From Myxococcota bacterium (GTDB lineage: Bacteria; Myxococcota; Polyangia; GCA-2747355; JAKLHH01): a DNA stretch of 7,506 nucleotides. The translations under genes and the position numbers were made by a program. The DNA is taken from positions 1-7,506 of the forward strand of contig JAKLHH010000343.1 of the NCBI GenBank assembly GCA_022710245.1, read 5' to 3'. Each line of letters opens with the position of its first letter. Within the stretch, counting starts at the first letter, position 1. This document shows, in pieces, positions 1 to 5,002 of the stretch. The notes under the pieces are model-generated. The model searched no databases, had not been told where the DNA came from, and saw only the letters and a program-made list of their open reading frames with translations.

Positions 1-68
1 AGCAGGGCGGCCACCAGCAGCGTGCGGCGGCTCCCGGGCGAGGGTGTGGTCATCGCCGACGGAGTCAT
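1..68 (-). CDS. N-terminus of a putative Tat-exported protein (partial)
   Basis: Reading leftwards from the ATG at 68, the frame stays open to the window edge and gives 22 complete codons. The peptide is a polar, Ser/Thr/Pro-rich start followed by SRRTLL (residues 13-18) and the beginning of a hydrophobic stretch (VAAL). This resembles a twin-arginine signal peptide (S-R-R-x-L-L), so the product is probably exported; an ordinary signal anchor is the alternative. A second in-frame ATG at 53 would give a shorter N-terminus that still contains the RR motif. Neither start has a visible Shine-Dalgarno sequence. A -35/-10-like pair sits just upstream (74-104) and would place transcription initiation close to the ATG at 68, so the mRNA may be leaderless. 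Nothing can be said about the mature protein, which lies outside the window. Confidence 0.5.
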   Translation of the reverse strand, partial: MTPSAMTTPSPGSRRTLLVAAL

Positions 69-73
69 GGCCG

Positions 74-104
74 AGTATAGGTGGCAGGGCCCCGGGTGGG
101 TCAA
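74..104 (-). promoter_or_regulatory. Putative sigma70-type promoter for the left-edge gene
   Basis: On the minus strand, TTGACC (104-99) and TATACT (79-74) are separated by 19 bp. Both hexamers are close to the housekeeping consensus, but the spacer is longer than the optimal 17. The -10 ends only 5 nt before the ATG at 68, which suggests either a leaderless transcript or use of the ATG at 53. AT-rich hexamers are rare in this GC-rich window, which adds some weight. Confidence 0.4.
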
Positions 105-190
105 GGCGGTGGCGGGGGCGGCGGGGGGCGGACGCGGAGCGCGGTCGGGTGGGCCGGGTTCGGGGCAGGATGGCTGCCCGCGCCCGGACA

Positions 191-226
191 GGGTGCACCG
201 GGTGCTGCTGTGCTGTGGGTGCACCC
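191..226. repeat. Pair of GGTGCACC palindromes 26 bp apart
   Basis: The 9-mer GGGTGCACC occurs at 191-199 and again at 217-225. Each copy contains the perfect 8-bp palindrome GGTGCACC, and the second extends to the 10-bp palindrome GGGTGCACCC (217-226). Both copies are followed by TGCTG-rich sequence, so the unit looks like an imperfect tandem duplication. Spaced palindromes in a divergent intergenic region could be a dimeric regulator's operators. No regulator can be named. Confidence 0.5.
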
Positions 227-346
227 GCGTGCTGTGCTGCGGCGCTGGTGCTGGGGATCGCCACAGGGACGGCGGTCCCCAGCGCGGGCTGGTGCTCGGG
301 TCAGGTGTCCCCACACGGGTCCACGGCGGGACGGTCGATCAAGGTC

Positions 347-374
347 TTGCGAGGGGGGCTGGCTGGTCTACAAC
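347..374 (+). promoter_or_regulatory. Weak promoter-like pair before the lipoprotein gene
   Basis: TTGCGA (347-352) and TACAAC (369-374) are 16 bp apart and end 19 nt before the ATG at 394. Both are partial matches to the housekeeping consensus. A GGGAG at 387-391 could serve as ribosome binding site but lies only 2 nt from the ATG. Confidence 0.2.
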
Positions 375-393
375 TTGCTCACTTCCGGGAGTG

Positions 394-1026
394 ATGCGTT
401 TCCCAGCAGTTCTCCTCATCGCCAGCTTCTACCTCACGGCCTGCCCCGGGACCGGTGACCCGTCGCTCCGCCGGAAGGTGGACGCAGGCCGCCATGACGG
501 CTACGTGGCCACACCCGCCCCGAGCCCGCTCACCGAGGTCGACGGCGGCGTGGCGCCGGTCAAGCAGGACTCGCAGGTGACCCAGCCGGTCTCCCAGCAG
601 GACTCGACCGTGCCGGTCGATCCCCAGCCGCCGCAGAACCCCACCTGCACCGCCGCTGACTCCCCGTGCGGCAGCGGCCAGGCGGCCTGCTGCACCGGGG
701 CGCTCTGCGTGAACTACACCAACGTCGGCATCCTCTGCGGCAAGATCTGCACCTCGGCGAGCGAGTGCGCCGAGAACTGCTGCATCGCCACCAGCGGCGG
801 GAGCTCGGTCTGCGCGCCCTCCTCCTTCTGTCCGGCGCCCACGGACCCGACCCCGACCGACCCGACCCCGACCGACCCGACCCCGACCGACCCGACCCCG
901 ACCGGGACCGACGACTCCTGCCAGGGCAACTGCGGCGGGCAGGCGCCGAGCGGGTGCTACTGCGACCTGATGTGCTCCATCTACGGCGACTGCTGCGCCG
1001 ACAAGTGGACCTACTGCATCTACTGA
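394..1026 (+). CDS. Cysteine-rich lipoprotein with C-terminal somatomedin-B-like domain
   Basis: The 210-residue product begins with a short hydrophobic signal ending in the lipobox LTAC, giving lipid-modified Cys17, so it should be anchored in the envelope. Residues 18-84 are a polar, Pro/Gln-rich linker. Residues 85-146 form a module with 12 cysteines, including CC pairs at 99-100 and 129-130, like small disulfide-knotted domains. Residues 147-171 are a PTDPT repeat linker. Residues 176-208 have eight cysteines in the somatomedin-B order: C-x3-C-x7-C-x-C-x3-C-x5-CC-x6-C, with the characteristic CYCD and YGDCC segments. No catalytic motif is visible. A binding or adhesion role is inferred from the fold family only. 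ATG394 is chosen because the frame upstream is low-complexity and the signal peptide starts exactly there. The gene stands alone, with no co-directional partner closer than 124 bp. Confidence 0.85.
   Translation: MRFPAVLLIASFYLTACPGTGDPSLRRKVDAGRHDGYVATPAPSPLTEVDGGVAPVKQDSQVTQPVSQQDSTVPVDPQPPQNPTCTAADSPCGSGQAACCTGALCVNYTNVGILCGKICTSASECAENCCIATSGGSSVCAPSSFCPAPTDPTPTDPTPTDPTPTDPTPTGTDDSCQGNCGGQAPSGCYCDLMCSIYGDCCADKWTYCIY
838..903 (+). repeat. 15-bp minisatellite encoding PTDPT linker
   Basis: Four consecutive 15-bp units (838-897) plus a 6-bp partial unit encode (PTDPT)4-PT. Units two to four are identical at the DNA level; the first differs at two third positions (ccc for ccg, acg for acc). 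The unit length is a multiple of three, so copy-number change would lengthen or shorten the linker between the two Cys-rich modules without breaking the frame. Confidence 0.95.
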
Positions 1027-1060
1027 TCGCCCGCGGTCCACGGCGCGCCGGCGGTCTGAA

Positions 1061-1080
1061 TCATCCGCGATTCATCCGCG
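1061..1080 (+). repeat. Two 9-bp direct repeats with 11-bp period
   Basis: TCATCCGCG occurs at 1061-1069 and 1072-1080. The 11-bp offset puts both copies on about the same helix face. They lie about 40 bp upstream of the extended -10 of the next gene, where an activator or repressor could bind. The function is inferred from position only. Confidence 0.45.
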
Positions 1081-1119
1081 TCTGATCCCCGCTTACCTGA
1101 TCGGCACTCCAGGCTTCCG

Positions 1120-1128
1120 TGTTATCGT
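1120..1128 (+). promoter_or_regulatory. Extended -10-like element before the basic-tail/TPR gene
   Basis: TGT directly followed by TATCGT (1123-1128) fits an extended -10 (TGn-TAnnnT). No good -35 is seen at the expected distance. Initiation near 1135 would leave a leader of about 16 nt that just contains the ribosome binding site. Confidence 0.3.
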
Positions 1129-1138
1129 CGCCGGCGAG

Positions 1139-1144
1139 AGGAGG
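1139..1144 (+). promoter_or_regulatory. Strong Shine-Dalgarno AGGAGG
   Basis: AGGAGG lies 6 nt before the ATG at 1151. It is the best ribosome binding site in the window and fixes the start of the basic-tail/TPR gene. Confidence 0.85.
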
Positions 1145-1150
1145 GACGCC

Positions 1151-2017
1151 ATGGCGAGCGGGTCCGGCAGGAAGCCAGCGAGCAAGCAGACCGGCAAGAA
1201 GAGCAGCGGTGCGAGGAAGCCCGGCGCCGTCAAGAAGCCCACGGCCGCAGGCGCGAAGCGGCCCGTCGCCGGCAAGGGTGCGGGCAAGAGGACCGACGGG
1301 AGAGGGCCGACGGGCAAGGGGTCCGGCGCCAGCAAGAAGACCAGCGCCGCGAGGAGCACGAGGAGCACCCCACCCGCGCCCAGGCCGGCCCCCGCCCGGG
1401 CCGCGACTCGCGAGCCGGCGCACCTCACCCCGGCGCAGCTGGACGCCCTCCTCGATCGCGCCGAGGGGCTCCTCGAGAGCGATCCCGGCCGCGCCCTGGA
1501 CTCCATCGACGAGGCTGCCTCGCAGGTGCCGCCGGCGGCCCGCGGGGATGAGGACGCGATCGAGCGCGAGGCCCGGTTGCTGAACCTCCGCGGCCTCTGC
1601 CTGGGCGCCCTCGGGCGCCACCAGGATGCGATCGTCGACTTCCAGCGCGCCTGCGATCTGGGCGACGACTACGCGGCGCTCAACCTGATCGAGACCTGGC
1701 TCAACGACCGGCCGGACCTGGCCGCGGCGCTCGAGGAGGCCGAGCGGCTGCGCGGCAGGCAGCTCGACGAGCACTGCCGGTTCCACGTGGAGAACTACAT
1801 CGCCCAGCTGCGCGTGCTCCGCGGCGAGGCCGAGGTCGCCCGGGGCTGCTACGAGCGGCTCCTCGAGCTCTACGGCGAGCGGGCCCCGGCGCGGATCGAG
1901 GAGAGCCGCGCGCGCCTCGCCGAGCTCGCCTCTCGCGAGGGCGCGCCCGCCACGCTCACCGCGCTCGCCACCGAGCTCCTCGACTGGTTCCGGCCAGCGC
2001 CCGGGCAAACCCCGTGA
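1151..2017 (+). CDS. Lys/Ala-rich histone-H1-like tail fused to TPR-like domain
   Basis: The 288-residue product has two unlike halves. Residues 1-87 carry 23 Lys/Arg and a single acidic residue in a Gly/Ala/Pro/Ser/Thr background with KKP, KKT and GKG motifs, like the tails of bacterial H1-type proteins (Hc1, AlgP). Residues 92-275 are alpha-helical and acidic, with TPR-like helix pairs: about 96-124 (LLDRAEGLLESDP-GRALDSIDEA), 138-170 (LNLRGLCLGALGRHQDAIVDFQRAC, close to a TPR consensus) and 186-245 (DLAAALEEAERL ... ARGCYERLLELYG). No signal peptide or membrane segment is seen, so it should be cytoplasmic. The tail could bind DNA, RNA or another polyanion while the TPRs bind a protein; this is inference. 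The start is set by AGGAGG 6 nt upstream. The kinase gene follows 110 bp downstream on the same strand. I cannot assign it to a named family. Confidence 0.85.
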   Translation: MASGSGRKPASKQTGKKSSGARKPGAVKKPTAAGAKRPVAGKGAGKRTDGRGPTGKGSGASKKTSAARSTRSTPPAPRPAPARAATREPAHLTPAQLDALLDRAEGLLESDPGRALDSIDEAASQVPPAARGDEDAIEREARLLNLRGLCLGALGRHQDAIVDFQRACDLGDDYAALNLIETWLNDRPDLAAALEEAERLRGRQLDEHCRFHVENYIAQLRVLRGEAEVARGCYERLLELYGERAPARIEESRARLAELASREGAPATLTALATELLDWFRPAPGQTP

Positions 2018-2043
2018 CAGGCGAAGGGGGCCTGGGGTAGCCT
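2014..2043 (+). promoter_or_regulatory. Putative kinase promoter overlapping the upstream stop codon
   Basis: GTGACA (2014-2019, five of six to the -35 consensus) and TAGCCT (2038-2043, keeping the TAnnnT core) are 18 bp apart. The -35 contains the TGA of the preceding gene. Initiation near 2050 gives a leader of about 78 nt to GTG2128 and would make the TTG at 2056 nearly leaderless. Confidence 0.35.
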
Positions 2044-2115
2044 CTCCTCTCCTGGTTGGTCGCGGCAGCTCCCCGTCACCGCCTCGCGCGCGGGGCGCCG
2101 CTCCACCTCGACGAC

Positions 2116-2121
2116 GAGGGG
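2116..2121 (+). promoter_or_regulatory. Ribosome binding site that decides the kinase start
   Basis: GAGGGG lies 6 nt before GTG2128. The longer frame from TTG2056 has only pyrimidine-rich sequence upstream and no Shine-Dalgarno, so GTG2128 is preferred. Confidence 0.6.
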
Positions 2122-2127
2122 CTCCCG

Positions 2128-4080
2128 GTGCAGGTCGGCAGGTATCGCTTCGTGGATCGGCTCGCCGTGGGCGGGATGGCCGAGGTCTTCGTGGCCGTCG
2201 CCCAGGGGGCCGAGGGCTTCGAGAAGCCAGTCGTGATCAAGCGGCTGCTGCCGGAGCTCGCCAGCCACCCGCGCTTCCAGCAGATGTTCCTCGACGAGGC
2301 GCGGATCATGCTGAGCCTGCAGCACGGCAACATCGTGCAGATCCTCGACATGGGGCGGATGGAGGGCGTGCCCTACCTGGCCCTGGAGTACGTCGACGGC
2401 CGTGACCTCCGCACCGTGCTGCGCCGCGCCGAGGAGCTGCAGACCACGGTGCCCCACGGGCTCGCCGCCTACATCGCGCGCGAGGTCTGCCGCGCGCTCG
2501 ACTACGCGCACCGCAAGACCGACGACCAGGGCCGTCCGCTCAACATCGTGCACCGCGACGTCAACCCGGCGAACATCTTCCTCAGCCACGAGGGGGAGGT
2601 GAAGGTCGGGGACTTCGGCCTCGCCCGGGCGCGCGACAACCTCGAGCAGTCCGACGCCGGCATCATCAAGGGCAAGCTCAGCTACCTCTCGCCGGAGCAG
2701 GCCAGCGGCCAGCCGATCGACCATCGCTCGGACATCTTCTCCTTCGGCGTGACGCTCTACGAGATGGCCTGCGGCCGGCGCCCCTTCGTCGGCGAGAACG
2801 ATGTCCAGGTGGTGATGGCGATCCGCGAGGCGCGCTACCTGCCGCCGGCGCAGGCGCGCGAGGGCTTCCACCCGAGCCTGGCGGCCGTGATCGAGCGCTG
2901 CCTGGCGCACGACCCGGCGGAGCGCTACCCCACCGCCAACCACGTCCGCGAGGACCTCACCCGCTACCTGCAGCAGCTCCCCACCTCGCCGGGCGATCGC
3001 GAGCTGGCGGACTTCATCAACTCCCTCTTCGCCGCGGAGCGACGCTCGAACAGCTTCCTGATGAAGCTGACGCCGCTCGCTCACCTGCCGCCGCCGATGG
3101 CGGCCGTCTCCCGCGCGGGCGGCCTCTCCGAGTTCGAGCACTCGGCGACGCCCTCGCCGCTCGAGCTGCCGCTGCTGCCCTCGCGGCCGGCGCCGCAGGC
3201 GGCGGCGCCTCCTCGAGATCGACCGCGGCCACCGGCCGCCACCGCGGCGGGCACGATCGGCGGACCGCGCGCAGCGGAGGGGCGCCCGCGACGGCGGGGC
3301 ACGCAGGTGATCGTCGCGCTCGCGGCGCTGGCCGCGCTGGCGATCACGGCGGCGGTGCTGGTCAAGGCGCTGCGCCCGGCCAGCGCCAGCCTCAGCATCG
3401 CCTCGCAGCCTGCCGGCGCAGCGGTCTTCGTCGACGGCGCGGACACCGGGCTGCGCACGCCCGCGCGCCTCGGCGCGCTGGCCCTCGGCCGCGAGCTGCT
3501 GATCACGCTCCGCCACCCCGAGGGCGGGGAGCTGACGCGGCGCTGGCGCGTCGAGCGCGCCGGCGAGCACTCCTGGCAGCTCGAGCTCCACGCGGGCAAG
3601 GAGGCGCTCTCGGTGGACTCGGTCCCGCCGAGCTGCGACGTCTATGTGGACGGGGAGCTGCGAGGCCAGACGCCGATGGTGCTCACCCTCGTGCCCCGCA
3701 AGAAGTACGCGATCGAGCTGCGCAAGCGGGGCTATCTGACGAAGACGGTCCAGCACCACGCGGAGCGGGACAAGGACGCCCTCCGGCTCCAGCTCGAGCC
3801 CGAGCCCGCCGCGCCGCGGCCGAGGCCGCGGCCGACGGTGGGCGCGCCGCGTCCGGCGGCAGGGACCGGAGTCGGGGTCCTCGAGGTGGTCACCGAGCAG
3901 CGCGGCAAGGTCTACGTCGACGGGCGCCTGGTCGGTCAGACCCCGGGCTTCCGCGTCGAGCTGCCCGCCGGGACCTACGGCGTGATGGTGGTGCCCGAGG
4001 GGGCAAAGATCCGGCACGCGGCGACCATCACCGTCGTCGCGCGGCAGACGCATCGCCTCACGCTGACGCCGCCGCGGTGA
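2128..4080 (+). CDS. Transmembrane Hanks-type Ser/Thr kinase with three PEGA repeats
   Basis: From GTG2128 the product is 650 residues. The kinase domain (about 5-285) has the Gly-loop AVGGMAEVF (13-21), Lys38 in VVIK, alpha-C Glu57 in FLDEA, HRD (142-144) followed by VNPAN with Asn149, DFG (162-164), SPE (188-190) and Asp202 in RSDIFSFG. It should therefore be an active Ser/Thr kinase. The first Gly-loop glycine is Ala13, and the catalytic-loop Lys is Asn146. A Pro/Ala-rich linker leads to one membrane helix (about 394-415). Beyond it lie three PEGA repeats: about 420-476 (VFVDGADTG), 492-556 (VYVDGELRGQTP) and 583-647 (VYVDGRLVGQTP). The kinase should be cytoplasmic and the PEGA modules extracytoplasmic, where they probably bind a ligand or partner, as proposed for such kinases. 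A TTG at 2056 would add 24 unremarkable residues. The gene lies 110 bp downstream of the basic-tail/TPR gene. Confidence 0.93.
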   Translation: MQVGRYRFVDRLAVGGMAEVFVAVAQGAEGFEKPVVIKRLLPELASHPRFQQMFLDEARIMLSLQHGNIVQILDMGRMEGVPYLALEYVDGRDLRTVLRRAEELQTTVPHGLAAYIAREVCRALDYAHRKTDDQGRPLNIVHRDVNPANIFLSHEGEVKVGDFGLARARDNLEQSDAGIIKGKLSYLSPEQASGQPIDHRSDIFSFGVTLYEMACGRRPFVGENDVQVVMAIREARYLPPAQAREGFHPSLAAVIERCLAHDPAERYPTANHVREDLTRYLQQLPTSPGDRELADFINSLFAAERRSNSFLMKLTPLAHLPPPMAAVSRAGGLSEFEHSATPSPLELPLLPSRPAPQAAAPPRDRPRPPAATAAGTIGGPRAAEGRPRRRGTQVIVALAALAALAITAAVLVKALRPASASLSIASQPAGAAVFVDGADTGLRTPARLGALALGRELLITLRHPEGGELTRRWRVERAGEHSWQLELHAGKEALSVDSVPPSCDVYVDGELRGQTPMVLTLVPRKKYAIELRKRGYLTKTVQHHAERDKDALRLQLEPEPAAPRPRPRPTVGAPRPAAGTGVGVLEVVTEQRGKVYVDGRLVGQTPGFRVELPAGTYGVMVVPEGAKIRHAATITVVARQTHRLTLTPPR

Positions 4081-4128
4081 GCCGAGCGTTTGCGGCGTCA
4101 CCGCCGCGCGGCAGACGCGCATCGCCTC
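4038..4128 (+). repeat. Short direct duplication of the kinase 3' end
   Basis: The 13-mer CGCGCGGCAGACG at 4038-4050 recurs at 4105-4117. In each case CATCGCCTC follows (4051-4059 and 4120-4128), and then a GCCGCCG-rich stretch ending near a GTGA. The second copy lies just past the kinase stop and differs by small insertions and deletions. It looks like an imperfect duplication of roughly 45-50 bp of the coding end. Confidence 0.7.
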
Positions 4129-4137
4129 GCGCCGCCG

Positions 4138-4185
4138 CCGGAGTGAGCGGAGCGCCCGCCGTCCCGCAGCGCGCTCACTCTCCGG
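4138..4185. terminator. Hairpin between convergent kinase and DUF1003 genes
   Basis: AGTGAGCG (4142-4149) pairs with CGCTCACT (4172-4179). After a 2-nt bulge (4180-4181), CCGG (4138-4141) pairs with CCGG (4182-4185). The loop of about 22 nt is GC-rich and could fold further. There is no T-tract, so if it terminates transcription it does so as a GC-rich stem. It overlaps the DUF1003 stop codon (4175-4177). Confidence 0.45.
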
Positions 4186-4723
4186 GCACCTTCTCCTTCA
4201 CCTCGCGCGCGAGCGCCTGCACGTTCGTGCGCTGGGCCAGCCCCTCGAGCTCCTCGCTGGGCGCCGCGGGGAGGCCGAGCTGACGGGAGATCCGGGTGAG
4301 CAGCTGCAGCAGCTGCGTCGCCTCCTCCTCGGCGAGGAGGCTCACCTGCAGGTTGAGGTGGGCGCGGTGGTCCGCCTCGCGGATCATCCGGTTCTGGCTG
4401 ACGAGGATGAAGAGCGCCAGCAGCACGCCCTCGGCCGACACGATCAGGGTGAGGATGCCGAAGGGAAAGGGGTCGAAGGGGGGGACGCGCGGGATCAGGC
4501 GCAGGTTGGTCAGCACCCAGACCACGAAGAGCGCGAGGTGGGCCACCACGAAGGCCAGGCTGCCGATGACGCGGGTGATGAGGTCGCTGACCTTCTCCGA
4601 GAGCGTGCGCCGGGCCAGCGCCTCCCGCTCGAGCGCGGCGATGGCGCGCACGTTGGTCTCCACCGCGCGGCTGGTCTCGCCCTCCTGCTCTCCGGTGCCC
4701 CACTCCACGCGCTCGTCGTTCAT
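4175..4723 (-). CDS. DUF1003 family inner-membrane protein
   Basis: The 182-residue product has the DUF1003 layout: a polar N-terminus, TM1 at about 53-72 (IGSLAFVVAHLALFVVWVLT), the conserved loop PPFDPFPFGIL (81-91), TM2 at about 88-108 and the signature SQNRM (109-113). The charged, helical C-terminus (114-182) contains EADHRAHLNLQVSLLAEEE and a Leu/Gln-rich coiled-coil-like stretch. Both termini are expected in the cytoplasm. The family's biochemical function is not established. The start at ATG4723 is supported by GGAG 7 nt upstream and by similarity to the usual family length. A longer open frame to 4948 adds 75 unconserved-looking residues and is not adopted. The gene converges with the kinase and diverges from the PilZ/Hsp70 gene. 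Confidence 0.9.
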   Translation of the reverse strand: MNDERVEWGTGEQEGETSRAVETNVRAIAALEREALARRTLSEKVSDLITRVIGSLAFVVAHLALFVVWVLTNLRLIPRVPPFDPFPFGILTLIVSAEGVLLALFILVSQNRMIREADHRAHLNLQVSLLAEEEATQLLQLLTRISRQLGLPAAPSEELEGLAQRTNVQALAREVKEKVPGE

Positions 4724-4730
4724 GCGTTGG

Positions 4731-4734
4731 CTCC
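4731..4734 (-). promoter_or_regulatory. Ribosome binding site deciding the DUF1003 start
   Basis: On the minus strand GGAG (4734-4731), within GTGGAGCC, is 7 nt before the ATG at 4723. This supports the short start over the upstream open frame. Confidence 0.6.
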
Positions 4735-4744
4735 ACTGGACCCG

Positions 4745-4793
4745 CAATTCGCCCTGCTCGCCTCCTTCGGAGTCCGCGGTGAAGGGCGAATTG
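4745..4793. repeat. Perfect 11-bp inverted repeat in DUF1003 leader
   Basis: CAATTCGCCCT (4745-4755) and AGGGCGAATTG (4783-4793) are perfect inverted repeats around a 27-nt loop. The loop holds a second small inverted repeat, CTCC-TTC-GGAG (4762-4772), and on the minus strand an AGGAGG (4766-4761) with no start codon at a usable distance. The inner end of the repeat is 21 nt before the DUF1003 ATG. It may be an mRNA hairpin in the leader or a split operator in the divergent region. Confidence 0.75.
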
Positions 4794-4954
4794 GCTCTGC
4801 TCCTCCACTTTCTCGGGCAAGCAAGCGTCGTACCAGCGCTCCCCGGGAGAAGAGCAGCACCCGGCGCTGCGGGGGGATCTCCGCGGCAGCCAGGGACCAG
4901 TCCCCGCTGGCGTGGGAGCGGCGAAGCTGCAAGACTTCCACGGCCCAACGCAGG

Positions 4955-4960
4955 TAGAAT
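4955..4960 (+). promoter_or_regulatory. Putative -10 (TAGAAT) for the PilZ/Hsp70 gene
   Basis: TAGAAT matches TATAAT at five of six positions and stands out in GC-rich surroundings, 42 nt before the ATG at 5003. No convincing -35 is present at 16-18 bp, so an activator or another sigma factor may be needed if this is used. Confidence 0.3.
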
Positions 4961-5002
4961 GGCTCACCGTCAGCATCCGACGATGTCGCCTCCGCTGTAG
5001 AG

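Larger units (their letters stand above)
69..393. other. Divergent intergenic region without a convincing gene
   Basis: This stretch separates the leftward gene from the lipoprotein gene. All long frames through it are low-complexity (Gly/Arg/Pro/Cys) and lack family features. It contains a G-rich tract (about 105-130), two GGTGCACC palindromes (192-199 and 218-225), and weak promoter-like sequences on both sides. The only frame worth a note is a 74-codon plus-strand frame (170-394). It has a hydrophobic, cysteine-containing N-terminus, and its TGA overlaps the lipoprotein ATG by one base. Its third-position G/C looks lower than in the real genes here, so it is not annotated as a CDS. Confidence 0.5.

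Noticed and set aside
22..393. Upstream extension of the lipoprotein frame to position 22
   Set aside because: The extension is low-complexity and would bury the signal peptide and lipobox inside the protein; ATG394 places them at the N-terminus.
838..903. Short tandem repeats as a CRISPR array
   Set aside because: Units are 15 bp, contiguous and in frame with the protein; there are no spacers.
1036..1052. GC-rich palindrome (GGCGCGCC region) after the lipoprotein gene as terminator
   Set aside because: The palindrome has no loop and no T-tract, and no alternative stem with a reasonable loop was found.
1100..1120. GG/GC spacing resembling a sigma54 promoter
   Set aside because: The GG and GC are 8 rather than 10 nt apart and the TTGC part is missing.
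1061..2008. 315-codon minus-strand frame opposite the basic-tail/TPR gene
   Set aside because: Low-complexity Gly/Ala/Arg/Leu translation and no start signal; the plus strand has a strong Shine-Dalgarno and TPR-like repeats.
2056..2127. TTG2056 as start of the kinase
   Set aside because: No Shine-Dalgarno, and the extra 24 residues show no conserved feature. GTG2128 has GAGGGG at 6 nt and begins directly at the kinase fold.
1870..4122. 750-codon open frame on the minus strand across the kinase gene
   Set aside because: It is the antisense shadow of a GC-rich coding region; its translation is Arg/Ala/Leu-rich with no family motif, while the plus strand encodes a complete kinase with PEGA repeats.
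4724..4948. 75-residue N-terminal extension of the DUF1003 protein
   Set aside because: Pro/Gly/Arg-rich, lacks a start signal, spans the inverted repeat and makes the protein longer than expected; ATG4723 has GGAG at 7 nt.
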